A stretch of DNA of 10,462 nucleotides from Oehlia diaphana (GCA_003833135.1 QZLH01000383.1:21463-31924); one strand, 5' to 3'. Shown: positions 1 to 6,890, counted from the stretch's first letter. Notes: generated by a model from the sequence alone, not told the origin. Numbers and translations are program-made.

Positions 1-39
1 TTTTTTTTTTTTTAAAAAAAAAAAAAAAAAGGTTTTTTT
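1..39. repeat. T13-A17-GG-T7 homopolymer block
   Basis: The window opens with 13 T, then 17 A, GG and 7 T, followed by a short AAAT repeat to about position 56. This is the only long T-then-A junction I found. Most other tract junctions run A then T. Confidence 0.9.
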
Positions 40-67
40 AAATAAATAAATAAATAATTATAACCTG

Positions 68-95
68 AAAAAAAAAAAAAAAAAATTTTTTTTTT
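68..95. repeat. A18-T10 tract junction
   Basis: Eighteen A are followed directly by ten T. The block is partly self-complementary and of the type known to give intrinsic DNA curvature and nucleosome exclusion. It is one of about eight such blocks in the window. Confidence 0.9.
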
Positions 96-700
96 GTAGT
101 AATCTCGGGTTTTTATTTTATTATTTTTTTAAATCGGGTTTAAGGTAGTTTTTTTCAGTTTTTCAAGTAATATCACTATTAATAATTGTGATTATTAATA
201 TAATATTAAAAAGTGATAATAAGAAAGAATGAGATTAAATTGTGACTCATTTAGATAATGGGAAAAAGACGGAATAAAGTGATGATGATTATTATTATTG
301 TTGTATTAAATTTCGGTTTAATCGGTTATTACATATATATATATAAAAAACACAGCCGAAATGAACTCAACATATTAGGGAAGAGACTGTAAGGGAGATT
401 AATTATATTTTTTTAAGTGTGTGATCGATAGAAGATCACCGGTTAAATTTTACTCACCTTTCCTTTTATCCCTAATTATGACAAAATGTATATATTAAAA
501 ATAAATAATAAAATAAGTACATACTTTAGAGGTACATCCGTACATACAATATTGGTTTAGTTCATCAAAATTATCGGTAAGATTAACCCCTTCTACTTTT
601 TTTTTAACAAGGAAAATTTTTGATTTTAAGACATATTCGTATTTTTTTTTTATGGTAGGAAAATTCTAAAAGGAATAATACAAAGGGGGGTTATAATATG
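96..700. other. AT-rich spacer without a recognisable gene
   Basis: Both strands are dense in stop codons and no frame looks coding. Contents include the hairpin at 177-200, a 6-bp inverted repeat GTGATC/GATCAC at 421-426 and 434-439, a short AT microsatellite near 332-344, and a G6 run at about 684-689. I see no tRNA boxes or spliced-gene signals. Confidence 0.6.
177..200. repeat. Perfect 10-bp inverted repeat, 4-nt loop
   Basis: TATTAATAAT (177-186) and ATTATTAATA (191-200) are exact reverse complements around the loop TGTG. The stem is all A/T, so the hairpin would be weak in RNA. No U-run or gene end next to it suggests a terminator role. Confidence 0.75.
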
Positions 701-780
701 ATATTATGATATATTATGATATTATGATATATTATGATATTATGATATATTATGATATTATGATATTATGATATTATGAT
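701..780. repeat. ATTATGAT / ATATTATGAT tandem array
   Basis: The array reads as units of 10, 10, 8, 10, 8, 10, 8, 8 and 8 bp. The 10-bp unit is ATATTATGAT and the 8-bp unit is ATTATGAT, which is the same unit lacking the first AT. A partly regular 18-bp higher-order period (10+8) is visible. Degenerate copies continue to about 830. No coding frame runs through it. Confidence 0.9.
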
Positions 781-830
781 ATTTATATGATATTATGATA
801 TATTTATTATATGATATTATGATATTATTA

Positions 831-1418
831 ATATTATATATATATTTATAATATATTGTTATTATTATTATTATATTTATTATATAATATTTTTTATAAT
901 AATTTTTATAATATTTTATAATAACTTATGTATGTAATCGAAATTAAATTATTATTTCGAATGAACTTTTATATAGATAGAAATCGATCCTAATAATAAT
1001 ATGTTAAACGTGGAAAATTGTTATATAAAATAGCTCTCGGTTGAGATCGATCTCTTTACGACTATCAACTCATCCAAATTTAGAAAAATGGTTTGTTCAT
1101 CTTCTAGTTACAACAGAGTTTAAGATAAACTCCGTAAACTCCGGACAAAAGTAATTATAATGATAACTTTATTTAGACGCTGCATTTGGTACATAATTCT
1201 GGTAATCATTTTTTTTTTTTTTTTTTTTAATTTAATTTTACCGAATATATTAAAATTTCATGCACGCAGTTATTAGTTATCGCGTGTACATGATGAAAAT
1301 GATGAAAAAAAAGGATACCAATAACCTGATTGCTTAACATTCTACGAAAGGATATGTGGCGCAATATTAATTAACCGAAATAATAAATTTATAAACGCCA
1401 ATCACAATATTTTTTTTA
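831..1418. other. AT-rich spacer with short inverted repeats
   Basis: I see no gene here. The stretch holds the 12-bp perfect palindrome GAGATCGATCTC (1043-1054) and an inverted repeat GAGTTTA/TAAACTC with loop AGA (1116-1132). It also has a bulged inverted repeat CATG-CACGC/GCGTG-TA-CATG (1259-1267 and 1282-1292) and a T run at about 1209-1228. Short ATG frames stop within about a dozen codons. Confidence 0.6.
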
Positions 1419-1448
1419 TTTTTATTTTTATTTTTATTTTTATTTTTT
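1413..1448. repeat. TTTTTA hexanucleotide repeat
   Basis: Single A residues at 1418, 1424, 1430, 1436 and 1442 interrupt a T run at an exact 6-bp period. It is a simple repeat followed by further T runs up to the T23/(GT)n tract. Confidence 0.9.
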
Positions 1449-1480
1449 CATTTTTTTCTACAATTTTTTTTTTTCCACCA

Positions 1481-1481
1481 T

Positions 1482-1513
<32 letters not shown>

Positions 1514-1523
1514 TTTTTTTTTT
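1481..1523. repeat. T23-(GT)5-T tract
   Basis: Twenty-three T are followed by GTGTGTGTGT and another T run. It lies just upstream of the small ORF that starts at 1538. It is simple sequence, with no regulatory role that can be read from it. Confidence 0.85.
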
Positions 1524-1537
1524 AATAAAAGGGAACC

Positions 1538-1627
1538 ATGGGAAACCATATGGATACAAAGGAAAATTTTTCTAAAAAATCTTTATTTATGATAAAGATG
1601 ATTGGTTCGATTATCAATAATCGATAA
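1538..1627 (+). CDS. Doubtful 29-codon small ORF
   Basis: The ATG lies in the favourable context AACCATGG, 15 bases after a (GT)n/T tract. It opens a 29-codon frame beginning MGNHMDTKENF and ending at TAA 1625-1627. The first half has mixed composition, unlike the poly-F and poly-K frames elsewhere. However, a frame of this length is expected by chance, there are no upstream exon signals, and I recognise no family. Its second half coincides with two perfect inverted repeats (1579-1599 and 1607-1624), so structured DNA or RNA is an equally good explanation. The nearby CCATGG and GGGAAACCAT repetition may be incidental. Confidence 0.12.
   Translation: MGNHMDTKENFSKKSLFMIKMIGSIINNR
1579..1624. 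repeat. Two adjacent perfect hairpins
   Basis: ATCTTTAT/ATAAAGAT (1579-1586 and 1592-1599) encloses a 5-nt loop. Seven bases later TCGATTA/TAATCGA (1607-1613 and 1618-1624) encloses the loop TCAA. TTCGATT at 1606-1612 could pair instead with AATCGAA at 1627-1633, so two mutually exclusive folds exist. Function unknown. Confidence 0.65.
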
Positions 1628-1633
1628 ATCGAA

Positions 1634-1873
1634 TGGTACGTTTAAAAAAAAAAAAATTTTGACTTCAAAATATTTATATAAACTTATTATTTACGGTATT
1701 TACATTTTTGATAAAATAAAACAATTCATTTTACAAATTAGATTACAAAGTTTTTAAGTGAAACAATATTAATAAGAAATCATTGGCCCCGATATAATCA
1801 TTGAAAATTTTTTTTTTTTTCAAAAAAAGAAAATTTCAAAGAAAAAAAAGAAATAAAATAAATAATAACAATA

Positions 1874-1875
<2 letters not shown>
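1634..1875. other. AT-rich spacer, no gene seen
   Basis: The only longer frame begins at 1801 and becomes asparagine and lysine homopolymer by reading the A62 tract. I regard it as a translation of simple sequence and not as a gene. Confidence 0.6.

Positions 1876-1937
<62 letters not shown>
1876..1937. repeat. A62 homopolymer
   Basis: Sixty-two A run without interruption, preceded by AATAATAACAATAAT and followed by TAAAAAATAAAA. It could be an expanded microsatellite or the poly-A tail of a plus-strand retroposed element. I see no recognisable element body upstream. The exact length in a long homopolymer is also liable to sequencing error. Confidence 0.9.
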
Positions 1938-1939
<2 letters not shown>

Positions 1940-2640
1940 AAAAAATAAAAAAAAAAAAATTATTTATGGATATTATTTATAACAATCGATCTGATCACAC
2001 TTAAAAAACCTCAGATCAACTGCATCTATTATGCGGTAGAACATTTAAATAATCTTTGGATTCGAATGATAAATTTAGTTAGTATTACTAAAGCAATGAT
2101 CGAACAAACATGAGTAAATTGAATGTGTATTACAACCGTAATGTTATGGTAACATTATATTTCCTTTTTAATGAATTTCAATAAGAAAATAATTTTTAAT
2201 TATCTCATATATCTCCCTCTATTAAAAATTTCCTTTTATGAAAACATTCTAAACCAAATAAAGGTTTTGTAATAGTTACCTCCTTAAAGAATAAAGATCG
2301 AGAAATTTTTTTTTTTAAAATTAATAATTACAACATAAATAAACAAGAATATAATCTTGATTTTTTTTTGTACAAATGAATTAATATATTTGTAAATGGT
2401 ACTACCCTTTTTTTTACCTGTCAAATTAAAAATAAACTTCAATATTATGATGGCTAAAAAACTCTCTTGTTACACTGGATACCAAATAAAGTAATTTCGA
2501 ATTTTTTTTTATTAAAAAAAATATGAAAAACTTGTTTAAAAAAAAAAAATATTTTTTTTTTTTTTTTGGGGGCTAAATATTTATTACGTTTCCATATGTG
2601 ACCATATGTTTCAAAAAAAAAAAAAAAAAAAAATGTGATA
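1938..2640. other. AT-rich spacer, no gene seen
   Basis: Contents include an 8-bp perfect inverted repeat TAATGTTA/TAACATTA (2139-2146 and 2150-2157, loop TGG), an A12-TAT-T16 block at 2538-2567 followed by a G run, and an A run at about 2614-2633. A 15-codon frame from about 2449 (MMAKKLSCYTGYQIK) is too short to interpret. Confidence 0.6.
2139..2157. repeat. 8-bp perfect inverted repeat, 3-nt loop
   Basis: TAATGTTA (2139-2146) and TAACATTA (2150-2157) pair perfectly around TGG. It is a tight hairpin-capable element in spacer DNA with no adjacent gene. Confidence 0.6.
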
Positions 2641-2763
2641 AAACTCTAAAATATCCTAAAATATCCAAACTAACCAAATTTCTAAAACCGATATAAATAA
2701 TACAAAAATATCCAAATATTCAAATATCCATAATTCTTTCATAATATCCGATCATAACCGATC
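2641..2763. repeat. Degenerate AATATCC / CCGAT repeat tract
   Basis: The words CTAAAATATC, AAATATCC and AATATCC recur with variable spacing, and CCGAT appears several times towards the right end. It looks like an eroded minisatellite. No frame is open across it. Confidence 0.5.
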
Positions 2764-2842
2764 AAAAATTTTGAAACAATTTTTTTTTTTTTTTAAAACA
2801 AATGTGATACCCGATATATATAAATATTTTTGTTATTTATAA

Positions 2843-3188
2843 TCGGAGTCTTATACCTCCATCCTGGTATTAGCCGCAAATTTGTTTACAATGTGGCATA
2901 GCTTTAAAAGATTACCTAATTTGGTAAGCAATATGGGCTAATATCAAGCCGCGATTGTATCACCGAAACGCAAAGTGTACAAAGAATTTACGGTAATTTT
3001 TATAAAGAATTCTTTGTTGCTATTATAAAGATGGAACATAGAACATTGAAAGAATTTTCCATCAAAATCATAAATGAATTACCAATAAGAGAAATAAAAA
3101 GCCTCACACAGCCAAGCCACTTTTCTACACTGAAATGAAACTTTATGCAGGATGTTAACGCCTCATCCCAAAATTGATTTAACTTATT
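2843..3188. other. Higher-G+C patch with protein-like open frames, possible decayed coding DNA
   Basis: Hand counting gives about 32% G+C over 2881-3180. Three overlapping frames stay open without obvious low complexity. On the plus strand these are 2843-2940 and 2920-3138. The second gives 72 codons with an internal ATG at 3031 that starts MEHRTLKEFSIKI. On the minus strand 3185 down to 3000 is open for 61 codons and contains the stretch FWDEALTSCIKF. None has a clear ATG at its open end or a good splice signal. I recognise no domain. A relic of a gene or transposable element, broken by frameshifts, is the simplest reading. Frames of this length can also arise by chance in a less AT-rich patch. 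Confidence 0.35.
3031..3138 (+). CDS. Weak 35-codon ORF inside the open patch
   Basis: The ATG at 3031 opens 35 codons (starting MEHRTLKEF, ending at TGA 3136-3138) in the frame that is stop-free back to 2920. Composition is mixed, with charged and hydrophobic residues and no repeats, which is unusual here. No family is recognised, and the minus strand of the same stretch is also open, so strand and reality are both uncertain. It might be the 3' part of a degraded exon. Confidence 0.15.
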   Translation: MEHRTLKEFSIKIINELPIREIKSLTQPSHFSTLK

Positions 3189-3784
3189 TTATTATTAATA
3201 AATTCCGAATATCCAATTTAGTAGAGGGCGTGGCAATTTCAAATTCATTCACACATTAGGTTTATGTGTACGCCATATAATTTTAAAAAAAGGTAATGTG
3301 ATTATTTGACGCGAAAAAATAAAACAAAATAAACAATGAATTTACCTTCTTTTTAAAAAAGAAAGGAAGTTTATTATCAATTGTGGTAATATAATTCCAT
3401 AATTAACCTTTGATTTACATATAATATTTATCAATTCAAGTAAAGTCATTTTATAATTTCATCATTTTCAACCAAGTAAGAAAATCATTAACCATTGTAT
3501 AAAAAAAAGTAACATGAAAAAAAAAAAAAAATTTTTTTTTTTTTATTATTATTGTTTATTATAATGGAAAAGTAAGAAATGTACGAATTTAATCGAGTTT
3601 TTTCTTTTAAAAGGAACGTAAGACTAAATGGAGTTTCTTTTCCCCCCTACTTTTTTTTTTTTTTTCTATTCGGAATTTCCGTTATCGAAAAATTTTTTTT
3701 ACACAATTGAACGGGAAAAAAATTTTTATACAGTTCATTATAATTATATCTTTATTATTTTTTTTATTATTTTAAATATATTTG
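3189..3784. other. AT-rich spacer, no gene seen
   Basis: It includes GAGGGCGTGG at 3224-3233 (see the CGCCTC findings), a near-palindrome CCTTCTTTTT/AAAAAAGAAAGG around 3344-3366, an A15-T13 junction at 3517-3544 and several GTAAGA words with no exon attached. The frame beginning at 3628 is phenylalanine-rich and then reads the TATG repeat as Tyr-Ile and Cys-Met-Tyr. I do not consider it a gene. Confidence 0.6.
3517..3544. repeat. A15-T13 tract junction
   Basis: Fifteen A are followed directly by thirteen T, with the same polarity as the blocks at 68-95, 4379-4401, 8173-8194, 8208-8233 and 10026-10048. Confidence 0.9.
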
Positions 3785-3819
<35 letters not shown>

Positions 3820-3844
3820 ATATGTATGTATGTATGTATGTATA
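3785..3844. repeat. (TA)13 then TATG microsatellite
   Basis: Thirteen TA units grade into TGTA/TATG tetranucleotide units. It is a compound microsatellite. Confidence 0.9.
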
Positions 3845-4910
3845 TTACTTAATATATTTTTAGATTTTTTAGACATTTACACATGCGTTTGATTGTTATT
3901 TGATGTTTGACCGGTTTTAAAATTTTCGCTTTTTTTTTTTTTTTTAGATTATTGTAAAAGATAAAGTTGGACTTATTGTAATATTTCTATTTCCTCTCTT
4001 GATAATTAAAATTAATTAAAATAGAAATCCATTATCCATCCTTAAAAAAAAAAATGTAATCCCTGATTGATTGGTAAAAAAGATATTCAAATGATTTACC
4101 GTATAATTCAATGAAATCCAGCCTTTTTTTTTTTAATTAATTAATTTGTAACCAATTGCTCGGGCATCGACCGTTTATTCGATTGATTATATATTCATTG
4201 ATAACGTAATTTACCCGAGTGCACTATTAAAAAATTAGTTAATATCATATGTAATAGTACGCCCGTTACAATAATTTACAATATTATAATATTACAATAT
4301 ATATTACAATATATTTACTATTTAAATATATAAGATATATAAAAATATATAAAATATTATAAAAACAACAACAATAATAAAAAAAAAAATTTTTTTTTTT
4401 TCTCTCTCCCTTTTAATTATGATTTAACCATAATTTATTAACATACAACATATTTTGTTTAAAGCAAAAAAAAAAAAAGATGGTACCAATGTGATAAATA
4501 ATATAATAATATAATAATAATTTAATCTTTTTTTTTTTAATCTAAAAAATAATTAAAATAATCTTATCACAATAATAAAAAAAAAAAAAAATAATAATTT
4601 AACTATGAAAATTAACAAAAAAAGTCATTACCGGTTTTTTTTCAATAATATATACGTACATATATATAATTTATATATATAATTTATATATGTTATTTTA
4701 TGTGTTCAAATTTTTAATGTATAAACAACAATATAATTTAATTACATGATGATAAAAAAAAAAATGAGCCGGCCGAATAATTAACGGCCGTTAAAATAAA
4801 TTATATATAAATAAATCACAAGTTTTTTTTTTTAAAAGAAAAAAAATAAATAATTATTTTTTATTCTAACGTTCTTTTTTTTTAAATTGATTTGTATTCC
4901 GTAATTAGGT
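3845..4910. other. Very AT-rich spacer with several inverted repeats
   Basis: I see no gene in this kilobase. It holds CTCGGG (4159-4164) facing CCCGAG (4214-4219) about 50 bases away, AATTATG/CATAATT (4415-4421 and 4429-4435), an A11-T12 junction (4379-4401), ATATATAATTT repetition near 4660-4690 and the GC-cored palindrome at 4781-4794. All frames are short. Confidence 0.6.
4771..4794. repeat. GC-cored palindrome TTAACGGCCGTTAA with partner GGCCG
   Basis: Positions 4781-4794 form a perfect 14-bp palindrome. GGCCG at 4771-4775, itself within CCGGCCG, can pair alternatively with CGGCC at 4785-4789. Such a GC-rich core is exceptional in the surrounding sequence, which is around 10% G+C. It could be a dimeric protein-binding site, but nothing in the sequence tells which. 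Confidence 0.7.
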
Positions 4911-4938
4911 ATTACCGAATTACCGAATTACCGAATTA
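4911..4938. repeat. ATTACCGA x3 tandem repeat
   Basis: There are three exact 8-bp copies of ATTACCGA followed by ATTA. The word TTACCG also occurs singly elsewhere (for example near 1240). Confidence 0.9.
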
Positions 4939-5362
4939 TAATGATAAAAAGAACGCGCGCCTTATCTATTATAATATTACTTTTTTTAATCTTTATTTAT
5001 CTTAATCTTATCATTAGAATTGAAGAATCTTCTTTATGAAGTTGTACGATAAAAATAAATAAATAAAATTAATATAACATATATATATATAAGGGTTTAT
5101 TTCAATTTGAAAATAAAAAGATTGATACTTTTGAACAAAATAAAAAAAATGATAAAAAAAAAAATATCGAATCATCACTTTATGTGATTAATGTGATTAT
5201 AAGATAATAAATATTGACAAAAAAAGTTCGGTTGACACCGTTTTGTTGATCAAAATAATTATAACAGGTTATTAAATGTGTTAGGATGTAAAAATAAAAA
5301 TAAAAATAAACGATTGAACGCAACGCAGTGACTACGCAACTCCACAAGTAAAATTTGGGAAT
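4939..5362. other. AT-rich spacer, no gene seen
   Basis: It contains a short AT repeat near 5081-5090 and AAATAA repeats near 5290-5310. The minus strand has a 45-codon stop-free frame from about 5396 to 5259 without low complexity, except for a Leu-Phe repeat at its end. I cannot support it as a gene. Confidence 0.55.
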
Positions 5363-5389
5363 TTAACGAATCAAATATCAATTCGTTAA
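5363..5389. repeat. 9-bp perfect inverted repeat, 9-nt loop
   Basis: TTAACGAAT (5363-5371) and ATTCGTTAA (5381-5389) are exact reverse complements. The element directly abuts the first CGCCTC hexamer of the cluster that starts at 5393. Confidence 0.75.
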
Positions 5390-5392
5390 CCA

Positions 5393-5479
5393 CGCCTCAA
5401 TTGCACCGCCTCATAACTATAACATCGCCTCCTCAAATTCTGCGCCTCATCAAATTAAAATTAGTAAAACCATCGCCTC
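5393..5479. repeat. Cluster of five CGCCTC hexamers
   Basis: Exact CGCCTC words begin at 5393, 5407, 5426, 5443 and 5474, so spacing is 14, 19, 17 and 31 bp. Read on the minus strand they resemble GAGGCG followed by RTG in three of five cases. The patch reaches about 40% G+C at 5401-5460. Further GCCTC or GAGGC words lie at 5536-5540 and 5611-5615, and one more exact CGCCTC at 3159-3164. It may be a degenerate short repeat or a multi-site binding region. Confidence 0.7.
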
Positions 5480-5490
5480 TAATTTTTCGA

Positions 5491-5528
5491 CACGCGATTT
5501 TTTATTATCCCAAGAATTTATTCGCGTG
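5491..5528. repeat. CACGCGA / TCGCGTG inverted repeat
   Basis: The 7-bp arms (5491-5497 and 5522-5528) are GC-rich and separated by 24 AT-rich bases. It follows the CGCCTC cluster and precedes GAGGC at 5536. Confidence 0.55.
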
Positions 5529-5802
5529 GCAGTGCGAGGCAAACAAATTTATTATTTGAACCAATTTCTTTAAATAATAGCTTAATAATACAATAAATAA
5601 TAACTAATAAGCCTCATAACTAAAAATCATTCCACCTCGTTTCAAATTCTTTTTTGAATATCAATTATTAATTACATTAATCGATAAAAAGGCTTCTACT
5701 GTGGCTCAAATTTACAAATATTTTTTTCTTCAAGAAAAGCGAAATAATAATAATAATAATAAGCATTTATCAAAACATTCTTTGTTTCGATTGATGGATT
5801 AA
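5529..5802. other. AT-rich spacer with AAT repeat, no gene seen
   Basis: GCCTCATAAC at 5611 repeats the words at 5408-5417. A TAA trinucleotide repeat occurs at about 5745-5761. No open frame is worth listing. Confidence 0.55.
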
Positions 5803-6035
5803 ACCGGTGAGTACTGAGTAGTAAGAGTTAAACCAGTAAGAGAGGTAACCAATAAGAGAGGTAACCAATAAGAGAGGTAGTAAGAGGTAAACCAGTGAGA
5901 GATAGACCAGTGTGAGAGGTGTAAAAGAGGCAAAAAAAAAAACAAAAGACAAAAGAGGTAAAACAAGTAAAATAGGTAAAATAAGGTAAAAGTGGTAAAC
6001 CAGTCCAGTAAGACCAATGAGAATTAAACCAATGA
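5803..6035. repeat. Purine-rich degenerate 16-bp tandem repeat
   Basis: The plus strand is strongly purine-biased and built from units like AGTAAGAGAGGTAACC (5835-5850) and AATAAGAGAGGTAACC (5851-5866, then partly 5867-5879). These decay into AGTGAGAGATAGACC, GTAAAAGAGG and AATGAGAATTAAACC. Two overlapping minus-strand frames of 60 and 72 aa across it are Leu/Tyr/Ser/Thr-rich translations of the same repeat in two different frames. That argues against either being a protein. Confidence 0.8.
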
Positions 6036-6182
6036 GGAGATTCTTTTTTTTAACGAAAAATATTTAAAAAAAAAATTAGTATTCTTTGAACAATCGGTCG
6101 AGGCTTGAAAAAAAAATGAAAAATTCTTTTTGAAAAAGAATATGAATGGCTTAACTCGATTGATTGGTTGATTGATTATTAC

Positions 6183-6200
6183 TTGCGCGACTTTGCGCAA
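6183..6200. repeat. TTGCGC / GCGCAA palindrome, 6-nt loop
   Basis: TTGCGC (6183-6188) and GCGCAA (6195-6200) pair around GACTTT. This is the first of three related GCGC-cored palindromes within 400 bp, and it lies about 110 bp before the T75 tract. Confidence 0.8.
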
Positions 6201-6309
6201 TAAAATATAAAAAATAATAAAAAAAAAAAAAATAAAAAAATAAATAAATAAATAAATATTTATTCTCAAATCATGAAGTGAATAACCCTATTTTTTTTTT
6301 CTCTTTTGT

Positions 6310-6311
<2 letters not shown>

Positions 6312-6386
<75 letters not shown>
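6312..6386. repeat. T75 homopolymer with degenerate pyrimidine flank
   Basis: Seventy-five uninterrupted T are followed to about 6450 by TTTTTGC, TTTTTTGC and TTTTTTTC units ending in TTTTTTAGG. Read on the minus strand it is an A-rich, variant-unit tail ending in pure A75. That could be the 3' tail of a retroposed element, or just an expanded tract. A 61-codon plus-strand phenylalanine frame across it is not a gene. Confidence 0.9.
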
Positions 6387-6389
<3 letters not shown>

Positions 6390-6471
6390 TTTTGGCTTTT
6401 TTGCTTTTTTGCTTTGATTACCTTTTTCTTTTTTTCTTTTTTTCTTTTTTAGGTTTCGATTGATGTTATAC

Positions 6472-6487
6472 TGCGCAATGTTGCGCA
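6472..6487. repeat. TGCGCAA-TG-TTGCGCA palindrome
   Basis: The 7-bp arms at 6472-6478 and 6481-6487 pair around TG. It is near-identical to the element at 6562-6575. Confidence 0.85.
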
Positions 6488-6553
6488 ATGTATGATTTTA
6501 TTGGATTTACGATTGAAATTGAAAAGAAAAAAAAGAAATGTTTATTATGAGTT

Positions 6554-6580
6554 TGTATACCGCGCAATGTTGCGCATACA
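6554..6580. repeat. GCGCAA-TG-TTGCGC palindrome with outer TGTAT/ATACA stem
   Basis: The core arms at 6562-6567 and 6570-6575 flank TG. Outside them TGTAT (6554-6558) can pair with ATACA (6576-6580), leaving a 3-nt bulge. It is the third related palindrome. Confidence 0.8.
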
Positions 6581-6726
6581 TAATTGAAATTTTATTTGAA
6601 ATTTTTCTCTTTGACATTTTGGAAATAACAAATAAAAAAGAATTCACCTTTCACACAAACAGGAATGCGTCAAATATAGTTAATTATACGCATCAATAAA
6701 AACGTACGATTATTGAATTTATTGAG

Positions 6727-6890
6727 AAAGTGAATAAGTGATTAAGTGATTAAGTGAATAAGTGGTTATATAAATTATAAAGTATATAAAGTAATAAATC
6801 ATATAAAGTAAAGTATATAAAGTATACGTATAAAGTATATAAAGTATATAAAGATATAAAGGTATGAAGTATATAAAGTATACAAAGTAT
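6727..6890. repeat. AAGTGATT and TATAAAGTA minisatellites
   Basis: Units of AAGTGATT and AAGTGAATA (about 6728-6765) give way to TATAAAGTA-type units of 9-10 bp (about 6770-6890). These contain variants such as GTATACGTATAAAG. No open frame runs through it. Confidence 0.8.

Larger units (their letters stand above)
6453..6587 (+). other. Stop-free frame after a polypyrimidine tract, spanning two palindromes
   Basis: A frame of 45 codons is open from just after TTTTTTAG (a textbook-looking 3' splice acceptor made by the T tract) to TGA 6585-6587. An internal ATG lies at 6492. It reads through both GCGC palindromes (giving ILRNVAQC and YRAMLRIHN). The acceptor look is probably an accident of the T tract. 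No upstream exon or donor is visible and I recognise no family. Confidence 0.12.

Noticed and set aside
1601..1624. GGTTCGATT as a tRNA B box
   Set aside because: No matching 5-bp T stem, A box or acceptor stem; the segment forms a different simple hairpin.
1801..2004. 67-aa plus-strand ORF
   Set aside because: Mostly lysine and asparagine from reading the A62 tract; no non-repetitive core.
3628..3852. 74-aa plus-strand ORF
   Set aside because: Poly-Phe followed by Tyr-Ile and Cys-Met-Tyr repeats translated from T runs and the TA/TATG microsatellite.
5770..6017. Overlapping 60-aa and 72-aa minus-strand ORFs, resembling hydrophobic membrane proteins
   Set aside because: Both are translations of the purine-rich tandem repeat in different frames; hydrophobicity follows from pyrimidine-rich codons on the minus strand.
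6024..6269. 81-aa minus-strand ORF with a hydrophobic N-terminus
   Set aside because: The apparent membrane segment is Ile/Phe/Tyr from AAAT and A-run repeats, and the rest is Phe/Lys-rich. The only mixed stretch (RKVAQVIINQPINRV) overlaps a GCGC palindrome. Evidence is too weak to call.
6278..6463. 61-aa plus-strand ORF
   Set aside because: Almost entirely phenylalanine from the T75 tract.
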